Shown here in pieces: positions 22,136 to 34,315 of a stretch of DNA of 64,000 nt. Under the pieces are notes generated by a model that saw nothing but the letters and a program-made list of their open reading frames with translations, was not told the DNA's origin and did not search any database. Both the position numbers and the translations under genes were made by a program. Each line of letters starts with the position of its first letter. Position 1 is the first letter of the stretch. Source of the DNA: Mariannaea sp. PMI_226 (Eukaryota; Ascomycota; Sordariomycetes; Hypocreales; Nectriaceae); the NCBI GenBank assembly GCA_024336345.1, contig JANFOG010000010.1:1426001-1490000 (forward strand). The letters are read 5' to 3'.

Positions 22136-23306
22136 GGCCAAAACGAACCCGTCGTCCAGAAAGAGAGCAAGAAGATTGGCAAGATCAAATACAAAAACGA
22201 TGAAGGCAAAATGGTTGCGGTGGATTCGATGTCCAAGGTACCGATCATCATGGACACAAGATATAGCAAGGAGAAAAAGATTATGGCATCGGAAGAGGTA
22301 ATGGATTTACTCAAGAACAGGTGGACATCGGGGCAATTTAGCCACCGAGTCGCACGACAGCGGCATAAAGCACTGGTGAAGTCGAACCCGAACGTCCATG
22401 GGGAGGAGCACCACATATTCCAGAGTTCCTTTGTCCATTTGTTCAAGGCAATCAGGCTCAATCCCAATATGGGCACAATCTTCGTCGACAGACAAGCTTA
22501 CAGTGTCGTCGGAATGTTTCATGACAGGAGTTGGGTATAATTCTTCCGGATGAAGCACGACTTTGCCGACAAGGTGGACGATCCAGACTTTGATCAACGA
22601 AAGAAGACTGCAGCGCAACTGCACAAACCTCGTTCTAAAGAGCCCAGAGCTCTGATCAAAGACATGAAAAACAGAATGGGCCACTGCGTTAGTGAGATTA
22701 CTGCCAAAGTATGCGAGGATCTGGGGGATAGCAGCCTCACACTAGACCTGATAGAAGGCTCTGTACGTTTCTACTAGGTGAGTTACCATGAGAGAGGTCA
22801 GTTGCTTACATGGGATAAATTTAGGAATATTTGGAACCTTGTCCCTTCGCAGCAATAGCAACAGCGTTAGCGTGGGTAATGAAGGGGTTAGGTTGGGTCA
22901 GGACATGTCTTGTCTCTCTCTCGACCATCAACCACCTCTCTTCAATCTTCCAAGTCGGTTTCTGTAAGCCTTGACCAACACAATTCGTGTACCCTGTACT
23001 ACTTTAGTCGGGCGTCGACCGAGGAGATAATTGGAAGGTCAAGGGAAATCATGATGAGAGAAACTCATTTGCTCACACAGAGGCTGCCCAAGTTCACACA
23101 AATAAGCATGCTGTTCATAGCGAATGTGCTGCCGCTGCTGCTGCTGCGAATGCTGCATTTGTCGCGATCCCTCGTGTTATGAACGGCAGAACATTTCTAC
23201 ACGAATCGGAGGATATGCAGCAAGGATGGGCTCACCAAGAAAACTTCGCCGTGAAGGCTGGTGTAGAAGATGCCAAAACTTACAGAGGCGCCAGGTATGA
23301 GTGAGC
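22109..23306 (+). pseudogene. Decayed multi-exon gene with C-to-T-type stops
   Basis: Frame from ATG 22109 reads through TAA 22538-22540 (SWV-*-FFRMKH) and TAG 22775-22777 (VRFY-*), where a GTGAGT...TTTAG intron joins in frame to EYLEPCPFAAIATALAWVMK. It continues past TGA and TAG stops near 22964 and 23007 to SGVDRGDNWKVKGNHDE and MNGRTFLHESEDMQQGWAH, ending at a stop near 23306. A further protein-like scrap (INIDGEDYIEYPVPTKPSF) follows at about 23350-23400. All four stops can derive from CAA, CAG or CGA. No family was recognised; a hydrophobic segment is present. Confidence 0.45.
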
Positions 23307-23519
23307 GTAAGGCAACAGGGGCTTTCTTGGAAAGCTAGTCTCACAGGGCACTATTATCAATATTGACGGTGAGGACTACATTGAGTACCCCGTTCCCACT
23401 AAGCCATCGTTCACGCCCGCCACAATAATCTTGTCTCACACAAACACACACGAGAATTTGTGGTGTAATGAAATTCGGTTCGTTGCACGTTATGTTATGC
23501 CCAAACGATTTGCTGCCTG

Positions 23520-24199
23520 AACCTTGTGCATAAGATATCTGGACTTCTCGTAAATAGTCTCAATGAAATGGGTCCTCCCAAGCTCTGATAAAAATCCAGC
23601 GGAAGAAGAGTTACATAAAAAATATGGGACTAGGGAGGGTATCGAGACCCTTCTCAGATTCGCCTATGTCTACTTCCTCCCGTCCATACGGTCCCCGTTC
23701 GTTGACCCCATATAACAGTACTCTGTATTCATCTCTGCCTGGATAACGCATCTCTTCGATTAGACATGGTCAAAATTTTAGTCAAGTTTTTGATGAAGAA
23801 ATTTAATATTTCAGAAACTTGTATGCCTTGGAGGCAGTGAAGTCTTAATCGGATCTTTGGGGAGAGTCAAGGGTGTGCGTGCCCGTCCCAAGCCGAAGCC
23901 GCCGGGGACATCCTCAAGGGAGCCTAGGCAATCGTTGGGCATCTAACCATAGACAGGCTCTGATCGAACAATTGGTGACTTTCAAAGAGATAACAAGGAA
24001 TTATTCATTGCCTGTTTAAATGTAGAGACAGTAATGGTTGAACAGGGTTGGGGAAGGGGGGGTCCAGTACGAGTTCCAATGACGTAGATTTAGGAGTAGC
24101 CATATTGCCTCATTCGGCTAATGCAGCGCAACGATGAGATATGCACGCTCGTTTGTGAACAGTAATTTAATCTAGCCACGGATTTGTATTCCAAATTCT
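23520..24199. other. No supported gene
   Basis: No open frame, repeat or RNA gene recognised. Confidence 0.5.
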
Positions 24200-24562
24200 C
24201 TAGGCACCAGCGTCACCAGCCTCCTTCACCTCCTTCACGTCATCAATGTTTTCCTTTGGTTCATCGTTATAAATTCTCTTGCTCCAGTGCATGGAATATA
24301 GCGTCTTGTTCCATCGCTTCGTTCCAATTTTGAAATCAAAATGGCCCCCAGAGACACTTGTTGGCGCTCGACCTTCTTCGGTCTCATTGTATTCTATCTT
24401 GTCCCACTCGTCGTCATTTCCAACAATAGCCATCACAGATCCTGAATCTCAGCAGCTTGCAGTCAGTAGGCAAGAACCTTTAGGTTTCTGAGATGACATG
24501 CCTTGTTCATCTTGCCCTTCTTTAGCCACACTGCATTTCTTCCCATTATTTGTTGTTGACAT
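24200..24562 (-). CDS. Small hypothetical protein
   Basis: Tentative CDS complement(join(24200..24441,24478..24562)), 108 aa. The two open segments come together in frame through a GT-AG interval, but that intron is only 36 nt with a weak donor (GTTCTT). The product is hydrophilic with no signal peptide or known domain: VGNDDEWDKIEYNETEEGR, then HFDFKIGTKRWNKTLYSMHW and an acidic end. The downstream exon alone also forms a 78-codon ORF. It may be a small gene or a remnant. Confidence 0.35.
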
Positions 24563-25467
24563 TGTTGTAGCAGGTGGAGTATTCAACGATTGGGTGTATC
24601 ATATGAATTTGGCTCGTCAGACTCGGCAGCCTTTGATGTCGTCCCCATTGCAGGAACTAGCTCATCTTAAATACTTTCCTAGGGTCAGATCCACTTAACT
24701 GTGCCACTCCCAGGCATATGTCAACGTGCTTGCGGTCCTACCATTCTAGGAGTCTACAAGGGAGAGCGGGAGTTCGGGAAGTCTGGGGAGGTGGACACAA
24801 TTCACGCTGATGAGGATGGGTGCATCTCCTGGTTGTATACGTACTGTTTGTCTTTTGGGTATACCCTTCAGACCTACAGGTAAATTCTCAAATCTGTCCA
24901 CCGCAGGTGGTACTATCTTTGCTCAAAGCCTTACACACCTCTGATTGAAGAATGACTTGCAAATTTCCGGCGCTACAATTGGGCTTCATTATATGTGCTA
25001 CAAGATTCATACTATATTAGCAAAAGTCCTGTTCATCGTACAGGAAATCCACAATATATATAGTTTTGCTTCTCGATAAAAACATAACATCTCCTCACGC
25101 CTCACTAGAACACTCCACGATCCAATTCAGGTGAAAACCCCATTGAATCTCCAGAGCGTTAGTTTGAGTTGGTTACGATCCTCCACATATCAACCCCTTG
25201 GCCTGGGTCCGCGCAACTCAGCGACATCACGTACACCTCTCTACGGTCGAGGAAACATGTGAGTATGATGCATATGATATTACATTACATACATGATCTA
25301 GTTTGAGAGGCTGTTCACGGGTATATAAACGTTGGAATATCCCATGGCTAAATAGATGCAAACCAACTCTTCAAGCTCACTTCCAACTTGGTTTTCTACT
25401 TGTTCTCCCTGCCTTCAAACGTACCAATCAATACACTATTTAACTCAATCACACCCGCAAATTCAAC
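24563..25467. other. No supported gene; promoter of the secreted-protein gene at the right end
   Basis: A TATATAAAC sequence near 25322 lies about 140 nt before the ATG at 25468 and may be the core promoter of that gene. Nothing else was recognised. Confidence 0.4.
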
Positions 25468-25994
25468 ATGAAAGTGAGGCATAGGAAAGGCTCAGATCTC
25501 TTCAAATAGTCCAGCTTATATATGGACTTAGTTTTCACTCAATCTCATCGCCCTGGCTTTCATTGCAATCAATTCGGTCTCCAGTGCGCCGGACATGGAA
25601 GTTAAAGATGTCATTAGAGATGCGGACAGCTTACCTGTTGGCACCGGCCCTCTTGTAGCTAGAAACAACGAAGAGTGGACATTGGTTGTCTTTGATGCAA
25701 AGTCCAACCGCCAGCAGTGCGGTGGTAACGAGAATTTCCAACGTAGCAGCAGCAGCGGTAGTGCTTGTGTCGCCCTTCCCGACATTGATTCTTGTTCTGA
25801 GGTCAGTGTCGGTTTCAACCTGGAGGGGGTGGGGGACAAGGCAGTGATTACAAAGTACACCGGATTGGGTGAGTTTATCTTCGTCTTGGGCTCTGAAGGG
25901 AGAAAGGGGTCGATTCCCTCCTGAGGCACCCCGAGGTTCTAGTGAACGCAATACAGAATCCTGTCTGTTCTTAGGTAGTCCCAAGTTTCTTTGA
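25468..25994 (+). CDS. Small secreted Cys-containing protein with 6-nt first coding exon
   Basis: CDS join(25468..25473,25532..25868,25957..25994), 126 aa. Coding exon 1 is only ATGAAA. Joining it to exon 2 through a 58-nt GT-AG intron creates a signal peptide, MKFSLNLIALAFIAI..VSSA, which neither exon has alone. The mature part is about 105 aa with four Cys (QQC, SACV, DSC, ESC) and no known domain. If the third exon is not used the frame ends at 25923 with one Cys fewer. Size, secretion and even Cys number fit a candidate effector or small extracellular protein; function is unknown. Confidence 0.6.
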
Positions 25995-27989
25995 ACGGGC
26001 CGCTATAATTATTATTGAGCATGGAAGCATGTTATTTGCAAAGTTCAATCGCAATTAGACCCATGGGCTATTTTCTTTTTTCAAATCCTGTCCTCTCTAA
26101 GTAATACCACCATAAGGGAGGTGTTTTGTTACAGATGTGTGGTGTAATTATAGCACATTGTGTGAGAGCTGATTGAATTTTTTTTCTGAATCAACCGTCA
26201 AACCAAAGAGCCAACAACCGCCCTTGGAGGTTGCTCTCTGATCAGGATGTGGGTACAGAGGAGATACCGTGGCCATCCGGACATGACGGCTGCTATCATT
26301 TTGTTTCTATTCATGTGCCATGGAAAGAGAGACCCTCAGGATTTACAAAATACGTGTAGCACGAAACACGCATCAGCTTTCGTGACCCCATCAGCCATGA
26401 CAACTGCGTGGCGAAGGAATAGGGCAAACTCAAGTATCTCGTCAAATGGAAGTCATCACCAAAATGTGAGCCCAGATGGGAACCCCGAACTAAAAGCTTT
26501 GCCCGCATACAATTCCTACCTCTTAGTAGATTACTGGAAAGAGTATCACACTCGGATCTAGGTAGCAACATATATGCGGAAGAGGAAGGAAGCAGCCTGA
26601 AGTTCAACAAAGGCGACCGTAGAAATGTAGAGATCTCTCTCTGGATAACCGCAAACAGATATCAGCTAAAAAAACGTTTACCACGCGCCAGTCCAACCTA
26701 AGAGCTACACCACAGAACAATTGGTCAGCTTCAAACCATCAGCCAATTGCACCATAGCAAGAGACTCCAATCCCTGACATCGTCATGATGGAAACGTTGG
26801 CGACGACATTCCGAGAATGGGAAGCGATCCATGATCTGATGTATATTGGGGCTGGCCATGTACTGGATCAAGGTATCTAAGTTATCCTTCCCAAACGCCC
26901 TGTTTAGCCTAGCTGGGATAGATGATACTGTCCACGCTGGAGCTGAAAGGAAATGTATCTTCGACGAAAATTCTCGCAAGACGGCGTGGGATAGCTAATG
27001 ACATACAGTCGCTATCTCAAAAACGAAGCTTGAAGCAAAGATAGTTGTATCGGGCGCCGACAACCCAGTTACAACCTCGGCAAGTCCCACGGCGACCGGG
27101 TTTGATTCGATTGCGATACAAATAGCCAACTTAGCAATGCTCGCTCTTACTCAAAACCTGCTGGAGTACAATCACAGAAGTGGCGCGCATGCTATTCCAG
27201 GTAGGTCTGGAAATCGGGGCACCATCGCTCGCCACCTCGGACCATAGCGGGAGGGGTATGATACTTTGCTCGCGCCCGAACTGAAGCTAGGCCCGCATCG
27301 GTCATTTTCACGGCCGTTTGGCGAGCTCTTGGCGAGCTCTTGGCTCCTGTCCGGATCAATAGGATGGATATCCTGGGCGGATATCGGAGGTACAGGCAAT
27401 CGGCGTTCATGCTACCATTGGGTTCATCTACACATGCCGGACGTGTTGCATGTGCGCCAAGTACCGCCCAATTCCTAAATGCCATTCATCGTCAGCGTCT
27501 GGGACATTGCGGAGAAGCCAAAAAAGAGAGTTAGGCTTATTGTCATTCTCATTCATGATAAACTTATCCACGGGTTCCAACATCCACAACTTGACGCAAA
27601 ACAAGAAAATTCATCCATTACCTTCTTTCTATCAAAATTTTTTTCTTTCAAATATAGGCAATTCTCTTGATCAACAGAAGAATTCGCTCATCAACTTCCC
27701 CAGTCTGGTCTGGGGTGGTGGCATCATTAGTGTCTTGGCAACTCCGCAAGAAAGCAACTCGGTCAAGAGGTCTATGCACAATGACCAAAGTTTGAGGCAT
27801 CTTCAGTTGAATGTGGCGTGGCATACCCCTCACCATGATCGTGGACTTGGGGGGGGGGTCCGTTAACCTTAAGTAGATGCTTAAATTGTGCATGTTCGCG
27901 CCGCCCAAGCTGATGATGGTCTTACCATATTTCAACAGCTTGCAATCAGGTTGCTGATTCAAAATTGTCAATCCTCACTTCCGGTATAA
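25995..27989. other. No supported gene
   Basis: About 2 kb. Frames at 26247-26561 (+), 27192-27485 (-) and 27450-27866 (+) are shorter than 140 codons, overlap one another in several frames and carry no recognisable motif. Confidence 0.45.
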
Positions 27990-29487
27990 ATGTTCCTTAG
28001 ACAACTTGCAGTGGTGGGCGGCCTTGTCGTCGCTACGGCCGCCGAGACCATCCATGGAGTCGTCATCTTCAGTCGTCACGGAGATCGTGAGTCATTCCCT
28101 CCCATTTCGATCGTACCGCTCATTGTTCTGTTTCTAATGTAAACGTGTAAGGGACCACAAAGTGGTACGGAGCTCAGGCCTTGACAAGCCTGGGTGCGGA
28201 ACAGAATTACCAAGTCGGCAGCAGCTATCGCACCAGATACTTGTCTGCTGACTCGCCTCAACGTATCCTCGGAATCTCTGAGGACAAGTATGTCTCATCT
28301 CAGATCTTCGCCAGCGCCCCAGACCAGGGCATTTTGATGAATACTGCCACTGCTTTCCTTCAAGGCTTTTACCCGCCCTTGGGCGAGGTCGCTCCAGAAA
28401 TTGCTAGCCAGACTCTCAACAATGGAACCAACAGTACCAGCCCTATTGACGGGTATCAATATGTTGTTTTGCATGGCATCAACGATAACTCTCCTGACAC
28501 AATTTGGATCAAAGGCGATGATGCCTGTCCCGCCTATAGGAATGCTTCCAAGTCTTTCACGAAGAGCCAGGTGTTCCAGGAACGACTTAATGCCACCAGC
28601 GACTTTTACGCTGGGTTTTACGACGTTCTTTCCGATGGAGTCTATAACCTGAAGCCAGAAAACATGACCTACGAGAATGCTTACGGCATCTTTGATCTCG
28701 TGAATGTTGCTCGCATTCATAATAAGACCTCGCCTGCCCGCAATGTCTCTGACGAAGACTTATTCCAACTGCGCACGCTCGCCGACTCTGCCGAGCTCGA
28801 CCTCAACTGGAATTCCTCACAGGATGCACGCTCGATTGGTGCAAACTTCTGTCAGGCGCTGTTCTCACTCAGCTCAACCAGACGGTCACAACCAAGGGCC
28901 AGCTAAAGTTCACTCTTCTTGCCGGCAGCTACGACACCTTCCTCGCGTTCTTCGGTGTCGCGGGACTTCTAGACGTGTCGCCCGACTTTCACGGCTTACC
29001 TGAGTATGCTTCCACCATGGTGTTTGAGCTCTTTAGCGACGACACGGATGAATTCCCTAACCAAGATGATCTGAGGGTGCGCTGGATGTTCAAGAATGGT
29101 ACTTCTGGAGAACTTACAAATTTTCCTCTGTTTGGCACCAATGAAGATGCCCTTTCCTGGTCTCATTTCGTCAGTGAGATGAAGGAGCGAGCGATCCTGG
29201 ATGTCGGTGACTGGTGCAAGCAATGTTCAGCATCTGAAGTGTTTTGCGCAGCTTATGAGGATGACACGAGTGGAGGGGAAGAGAACGAGAGCTCTGAGGG
29301 CGGTAAGGGCGGTGATGGTATGTCGAACGCCGTTGCTGGTGTCATTGGTGCTATGGTGACGTTGGGTGTTATTGGCATCATCGGTGCTGCATTCTTTTTC
29401 CTGGCAAAGAGGCGCAAGACGGGCGATCGTGAGGAGAAGAATAGCGTGAGGAGTGGCAGTACTGATGCGAATGCAAATCCCGTTTAA
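27990..29487 (+). CDS. Membrane-anchored histidine acid phosphatase (single-base frameshift)
   Basis: Exons 27990..28086 and 28152..29487; 477 aa once one missing base is restored. It is a branch-2 histidine phosphatase that hydrolyses phosphomonoesters through a phospho-His. The signal peptide MFLRQLAVVGGLVVATA is followed by the catalytic RHGDRTTKWYG, split by the intron within the last Arg codon. The C terminus is a Gly/Glu/Ser stalk, a transmembrane helix (AVAGVIGAMVTLGVIGIIGA) and a basic cytosolic tail, so the enzyme faces outside. Near 28843 the frame shifts: DARSIGA continues as KLLSGAVLTQLNQT only if the AAA of GCAAACTT is AAAA. Restoring that base makes the total length divisible by three. 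Multiple N-glycosylation sequons are present. Confidence 0.85.
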
Positions 29488-30538
29488 GTAAATGAGGCTA
29501 CAGTAGTAGGATGGAGGACAAGATTGATTGCGAATAATGCCGCTTGCTAGGATAGTGATTGATTATCAACAAGATAGTTTGAAAGGAGGACAATCATGAT
29601 ATGAAAAAAAAGAAAAGAAAAATTCGTTGCGCAGAGCCGGGCTTATAATTGTCATAAAACTAAATTCTAGTTGTTTGAGAAATACCGTGCCGTGTCCAAC
29701 CTTGAGGACGAGGTGTATACGCGCAAGGTGAAGAAAAAAAACCCCAATCCAAGTGTCAAGGAAACGTAGGGTTAAGAAAGGTAGTGGGCAACTAAGTATG
29801 AATGGTGTCAGACGCGTCAAGAGCATCGTGACGGGCGTCATCATGTGGCTTTGAGACAGGGGTAACAAGGCAAAAACCGCCCGTATGACAACAATAACAA
29901 CATCACAGAGACCATCAACAATAAAGGAACACAGATCATTTGATCAATTGAATATCCTCATTTTGATGCCTCAAGCATCGTCTGTTTCGCGTGAATTCTG
30001 CTCCCCCCGGTCGTGTTGTCCGAGACTGATATTGGCCGGGATGCGAGTCCAACAAACAGGCAAACTTCGATGGTTTCCATCAACTATTCGTGACTGGGGC
30101 ATCACATTCACGAAGATGGATATTCGTGGGTGGGAGGTTCCATTCGCGAATAGGGGATCTTATATAGGGGGTTGGGTCGTGGGCCAGCCATCTCGGAAGA
30201 GGCGTGTACAGCGTATACGGCGTATACGGCGTATACAGCGTGTAGAGCATGTCTTAGATGCCCGAATGTAGTAATGGGCTATCTAGTTAGTAAAGATCGC
30301 TATTCAATGTATTGTATTAAATCTTCAAGACTCAACTTTTTTTTTTTTTTTTGCATTGTTTGAGAACATAGGCCTCGATGGGGCGACGTGAACAAATCTC
30401 AAGGTATATATCTAGAAGGAGGTCTGCCGTCTGGTCTAATCATACCATCAAAACCACGAGACCATTGATCGGCCACTTTCATTTCACCAACTCTCGGTTT
30501 GTGGCGCTTGATTGTCGGTATTCTCACACGAACCCGCC
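29488..30538. other. No supported gene
   Basis: 3' flank of the phosphatase plus intergenic sequence. A 128-codon frame at 29885-30271 consists partly of the 9-bp minisatellite and is not convincing. Confidence 0.45.
30202..30246. repeat. 9-bp minisatellite, 5 copies
   Basis: Five tandem copies of GCGTATACG with variants GCGTGTACA, GCGTATACA and GCGTGTAGA. The unit contains the palindrome GTATAC. Confidence 0.9.
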
Positions 30539-30922
30539 ATGGGGGGTAAGGCAACTCAACAGACTGCCCTGGCAGAACACGTCGCCGGCCAGTGTAATAC
30601 GCCATTGAGCAAGCCGGCCCATAGCCTGTCTAGCAACAATGTCCTAAGGGAACTTCAAGTAAATCCGTCACGGGGCTTGACAGTTGTGGAAGCTGCCCAG
30701 AGATTGCTCGAGAATGGCCCCAATCAATTGAAGGAAAGGAAGGGTGTGCAGCCCATAACCATCTTCATTGAGCAAATCTTCAATGCTATGACTCTGGTAA
30801 GCTTCTTACACACTACACATTTAAGAGATGGATCACTGTGATTAACCTGCGTTTTGCTTGCCCAGGTGCTCATCCTGGCATTGGCCGCAATAGGAAAAAA
30901 AAGAAGCTATGAAGAAAAATGA
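30539..30922 (+). pseudogene. N-terminal fragment of an ENA-type P-type cation ATPase
   Basis: Two exons, 30539..30796 and 30866..30922, joined by a GT-AG intron. They encode a Cation_ATPase_N-like region: PAHSLSSNNVLRELQVNP, RGLTVVEAAQRLLENGPNQL, GVQPITIFIEQIFNAMTL and VLILALAA. This is the start of an ENA1-type Na+/K+ efflux ATPase. The frame then runs into an A-rich stretch and stops after about 104 residues. The phosphorylation (DKTGT) and nucleotide-binding domains are not found downstream, so this is a truncated remnant. Confidence 0.65.
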
Positions 30923-33216
30923 TGCGACTCAGATCTGGAGAAACGGAGTAATACACAGCTCTATCTCATCCTGCCTCAGCCTCCGCCCTATGGAGAAGAA
31001 AAAAAAAAGCTGCAGGTAAGCACACGGCATGGATCATTAACTTATTTACCTTCGAGCATTTTCGCCAGGCTTTAATGGACATAACCTATCACGCATGACA
31101 TGTGTACAGCCCCTGCATCTCCCCACTTCAGAGAAGTATTTTGTTTGCGGGTAGACCTCGGGGCTTGGAATAAGGCAGCAGAATAAAGTATACAGTCAGG
31201 GCCACCTTGGTCAGCCATTCGGGGACCACTATCCAAGGGGCTGGGTTGTTTGAAGTTGAGTGTCTCACTCTGATTTGTGGAACAGACATGATGGATGGGT
31301 CTTCGTACAGTCGTACATCGGAGCGGCCGAGATAGACTGCGTTCCTTTGCTGCAAGCCGTAAGCCCTATAGTGTCTGGGTTTGTTTACTGTGCTCTCACC
31401 GTAATATGGCGGAGCCCCAGGTGCAGACTGAGTCTGAGTACCAACGACGGCTTCGTCCGTGCAACCACCACGACCGGGGGCTTTTTCGGCCTGATCCTTG
31501 TTACTTCGCATGCGGCAGATGGCAATGATGACGCTTTTCATCTCGACACCTCAACTTGTTCGACATTGATTGTGTGGATGTCGCTTTCCAAAGCAAGCTC
31601 TGTTGTATTCGTTGCAATGTACATATCAATTGAGCAACCCCATATGTCTTTGGGGCCAGTCTACCTTCTGGTAGTTTTTGAACATCAGAGCTTGTTTCCT
31701 TGTTTCGATAGGAGTGCAGATATTTTCAATCTACCTTCATTGAAAACAGCGGCGCTTGTGGTCTTATATTGCGCACTGTCGGCCGGAGTTTTGGTGTCGA
31801 TGAAGCGTCGACTGTTCCCGCCATTCCTCGCATTCCCATCATAGAGAAAGTGCACAATCTGAAAATTCTTAACCTTAAAAAGGATTGCTGATTAGGAACT
31901 CCCATGCCAGAGACTAGAACGATATTTTCGAACCTTTTGATGTAGTGAGACTACAGTAGTCTAGCGTATCTTTGGGGAATCGATCACGTTGTTACACTCA
32001 GATCTTCCTGGGGAAGATAGAATTGCCCAACTGGGTATGCTGCCAACTCTTGAGAGACGGAAAATGGTATTTCGGATCCTGAAGCCAGGTTCTTCTCAAT
32101 ATACAAGTCAGAAGAGAAAGTAAGTGATAAATATGCAGGTTTATAGCAAGAAAAAGTTACAGAAGCCACTGCAAATCATAATTCATCTGATATCAACTTC
32201 TCGAAACGCAACGTCTACATTCATTTCGCAAAATGAACGCGAAAATAACAGGCTGCGTTTTCTAAATACTCAAAGAAGCCTTTTCTTTTAATTTACACAG
32301 CTCTTCCAATTTTCTTGATCTTGACGACTCTCTCTCCAACTACGGCTGTCATGAATCTGATTGAACGACTCCTCGGCAGCTTCACGTTACTATTTAAAGC
32401 GTACCCCCCCCCCCCCCCCCCCCCCAAGGATATTCTTTTTAACTGTAAGCTGCCATTCCTTGTAGCTGATGTCTATCTGGAAAGGGCTAAGCCATCCGCT
32501 GAATTAGATAAAAGTCACCAAACAATACATGATACGCCGACGTTTCAGTATCGACTACCCGGCAATCCTACTTACTACAGAGCTTCCTCTTAGATAATGA
32601 CAAAGCTGCTGGCACCCCCGACTGGTCCCTGGACACAGCCCTGTCCGAAAAACGCAGTGGCACTGTCGACATTCTTGTCCGCAAGTACAACTGCACCCTG
32701 ATAGCTCTGAGTGTCTCCCGCATCCTTCGTAGCTGAGAAGTAATGGCCTTTTGGGCTGACGGTACGAGGCTCTCTATGCACTGGGAATAGAAACTCACGT
32801 AAAAGTCCGTTCCCGTAAAAGTGCTAGTGAGGGACTGGGGTGAGCAACACGATGTATCTTAACGCTTATTTCAAACTCAGACCCCTTTCATGAAAGTTCC
32901 TCTAGCTTGGAACAGGGAGCAAATAGGTTCATATTTGTCCTGCCAAATGACAGCCTACGTTGGGCGGTTAATAGAAGGCGGGGTATATTTAGCAGCTCCC
33001 AAGCAATATTGGTAGTTAAGAGTAAAGTGGATGCAAGACAGGCCATGCAACTATGGTAATGTATCTAGATATAATATGTGACTTGAAATAGCCATCATTA
33101 TTGCTGGCAAAAAGTGCAAATTAATCCACAGGCAACAACGCGGCGGACCTCCGAGTGTCTCATGAAACGTCCCTAACTATGAACGCTTGGGATAACGCTT
33201 GCCAAAGGAAACGACC
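30923..33216. other. No supported gene; long hydrophobic frame at 31260-31844
   Basis: A 194-codon plus-strand frame (31260-31844) has hydrophobic stretches and a second frame overlaps it on the minus strand (31128-31541). Neither shows a recognisable domain, and I could not join either to the ATPase remnant. Confidence 0.4.
32404..32425. repeat. C homopolymer, 22 nt
   Basis: Uninterrupted run of C (G on the other strand). Its length is likely unreliable in the assembly. Confidence 0.9.
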
Positions 33217-34315
33217 TCATCGGCAAGTCAATAGTGAGCTACCTACTTCCCTTTCAATCTTTCTCATGACTTGCACCGCCTCCCTGGCAGCCATTCGTGT
33301 CTCTCCACTCAAACAAGACTCGTCTTTGCCCAGACCCTCTAGCCGATCTAGCCAGAAACCCCACCGGCGTAAGCACATAGTAGGCGGGCCGGTATACAGA
33401 GGACCCCCTTCAACATAGTTTGCTGTGTCCTCTACCGGCACATCTGTGTAGCCAATGTTATCTCGCGCCCACCAAAGGAGGCGTTTGGCGCCATGCAAGA
33501 TCCATGGACAGGCAGTCTTCACCCTCAGATCAGATATACCCGTCTCCTCCTCCTCCTCCTCCTCAAGCCCTGCGCGCAGGGCATCCATGGCCATGGCATA
33601 GGGCCACAAACTTCCGCTTTGAGGCACTGAGCTAAGAAGTTGTTGATGTTTTGCCATATCTCGATTCTCTGTGGAGTGACTATTTGCGCTCGTGGAAGAG
33701 ATGATTCGAAGGCTGGGTCTTTTCACCAGATAAAGTGTTAATCAGATGGAGCATTATCCATCGAGTACTAGGGAGCGTAGAAACATACCTCTCCAGTTCA
33801 TATCTATGCAATCGCCAAGAAGAGGAGAGTCTCCCCAGACACGCTTTCAAACCTGTCCGTCAGCGTGCATGGTCAGGAAATAGGCGGTAGCAACCAGGCT
33901 GATGGATACTAACCTTTCCCCACAACTCTCCCTTTGCCACCCGCCGGACATTTTCTGCGACGCTGATGAGTCGTCCTTGTATTTCACTTGTAACGCCGGG
34001 ACTCTGGGCGATATCGAGCATGAGTACCCAGACCTGCCATAGATAATCCTCGGCTTCTTTCTTCTCTTCAAGAGGAGGACAGAAAAAATCAAGCTGGTAA
34101 GCCGCCTCTGCGGCAGTTTCCAATGTGGCAGGACGCATCGCATGGCTGAACGCGTTGAGTATGGCCACATCTTGGTCGGTAAGACTTCTGTCGCGGATCA
34201 ACTCCAAATCAAATAAACTGTTGGCGTCCCTCGCCAACGTCTTGTCCATGGTGGCAGAATCGTGCTCAGCCAATGTTATTGAGGGGTCTTGTTCGAGAAC
34301 GGTATGCACTGTCAT
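33217..34315 (-). CDS. DUF3632-type fungal protein (single-base frameshift)
   Basis: Exons complement(33217..33718, 33789..33843, 33914..34315); 319 aa when one base is restored. It resembles the fungal DUF3632 family of unknown function: EDYLWQVWVLMLDIAQ, then RVWGDSPLLGDCIDMNWR (exon 2) and EIWQNINNFLAQC...PYAMAMDALRAGLEEE. Exon 3 starts in one frame (DPAFESSLPRAQIVTPQRIE) and must shift near 33607 to the frame of PYAMAMDAL. TGTGGCCCTATG with one more C gives continuous text, and total length then divides by three. A poly-Glu run is encoded by a GAG repeat (33547-33564). The ATG at 34315 was chosen because homology-like text starts there; a longer upstream frame exists. Confidence 0.65.

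Noticed and set aside
31260..31844. 194-codon hydrophobic ORF as remainder of the P-type ATPase
   Set aside because: No DKTGT, TGDGVND or other P-type motif, and no join to the N-terminal fragment.
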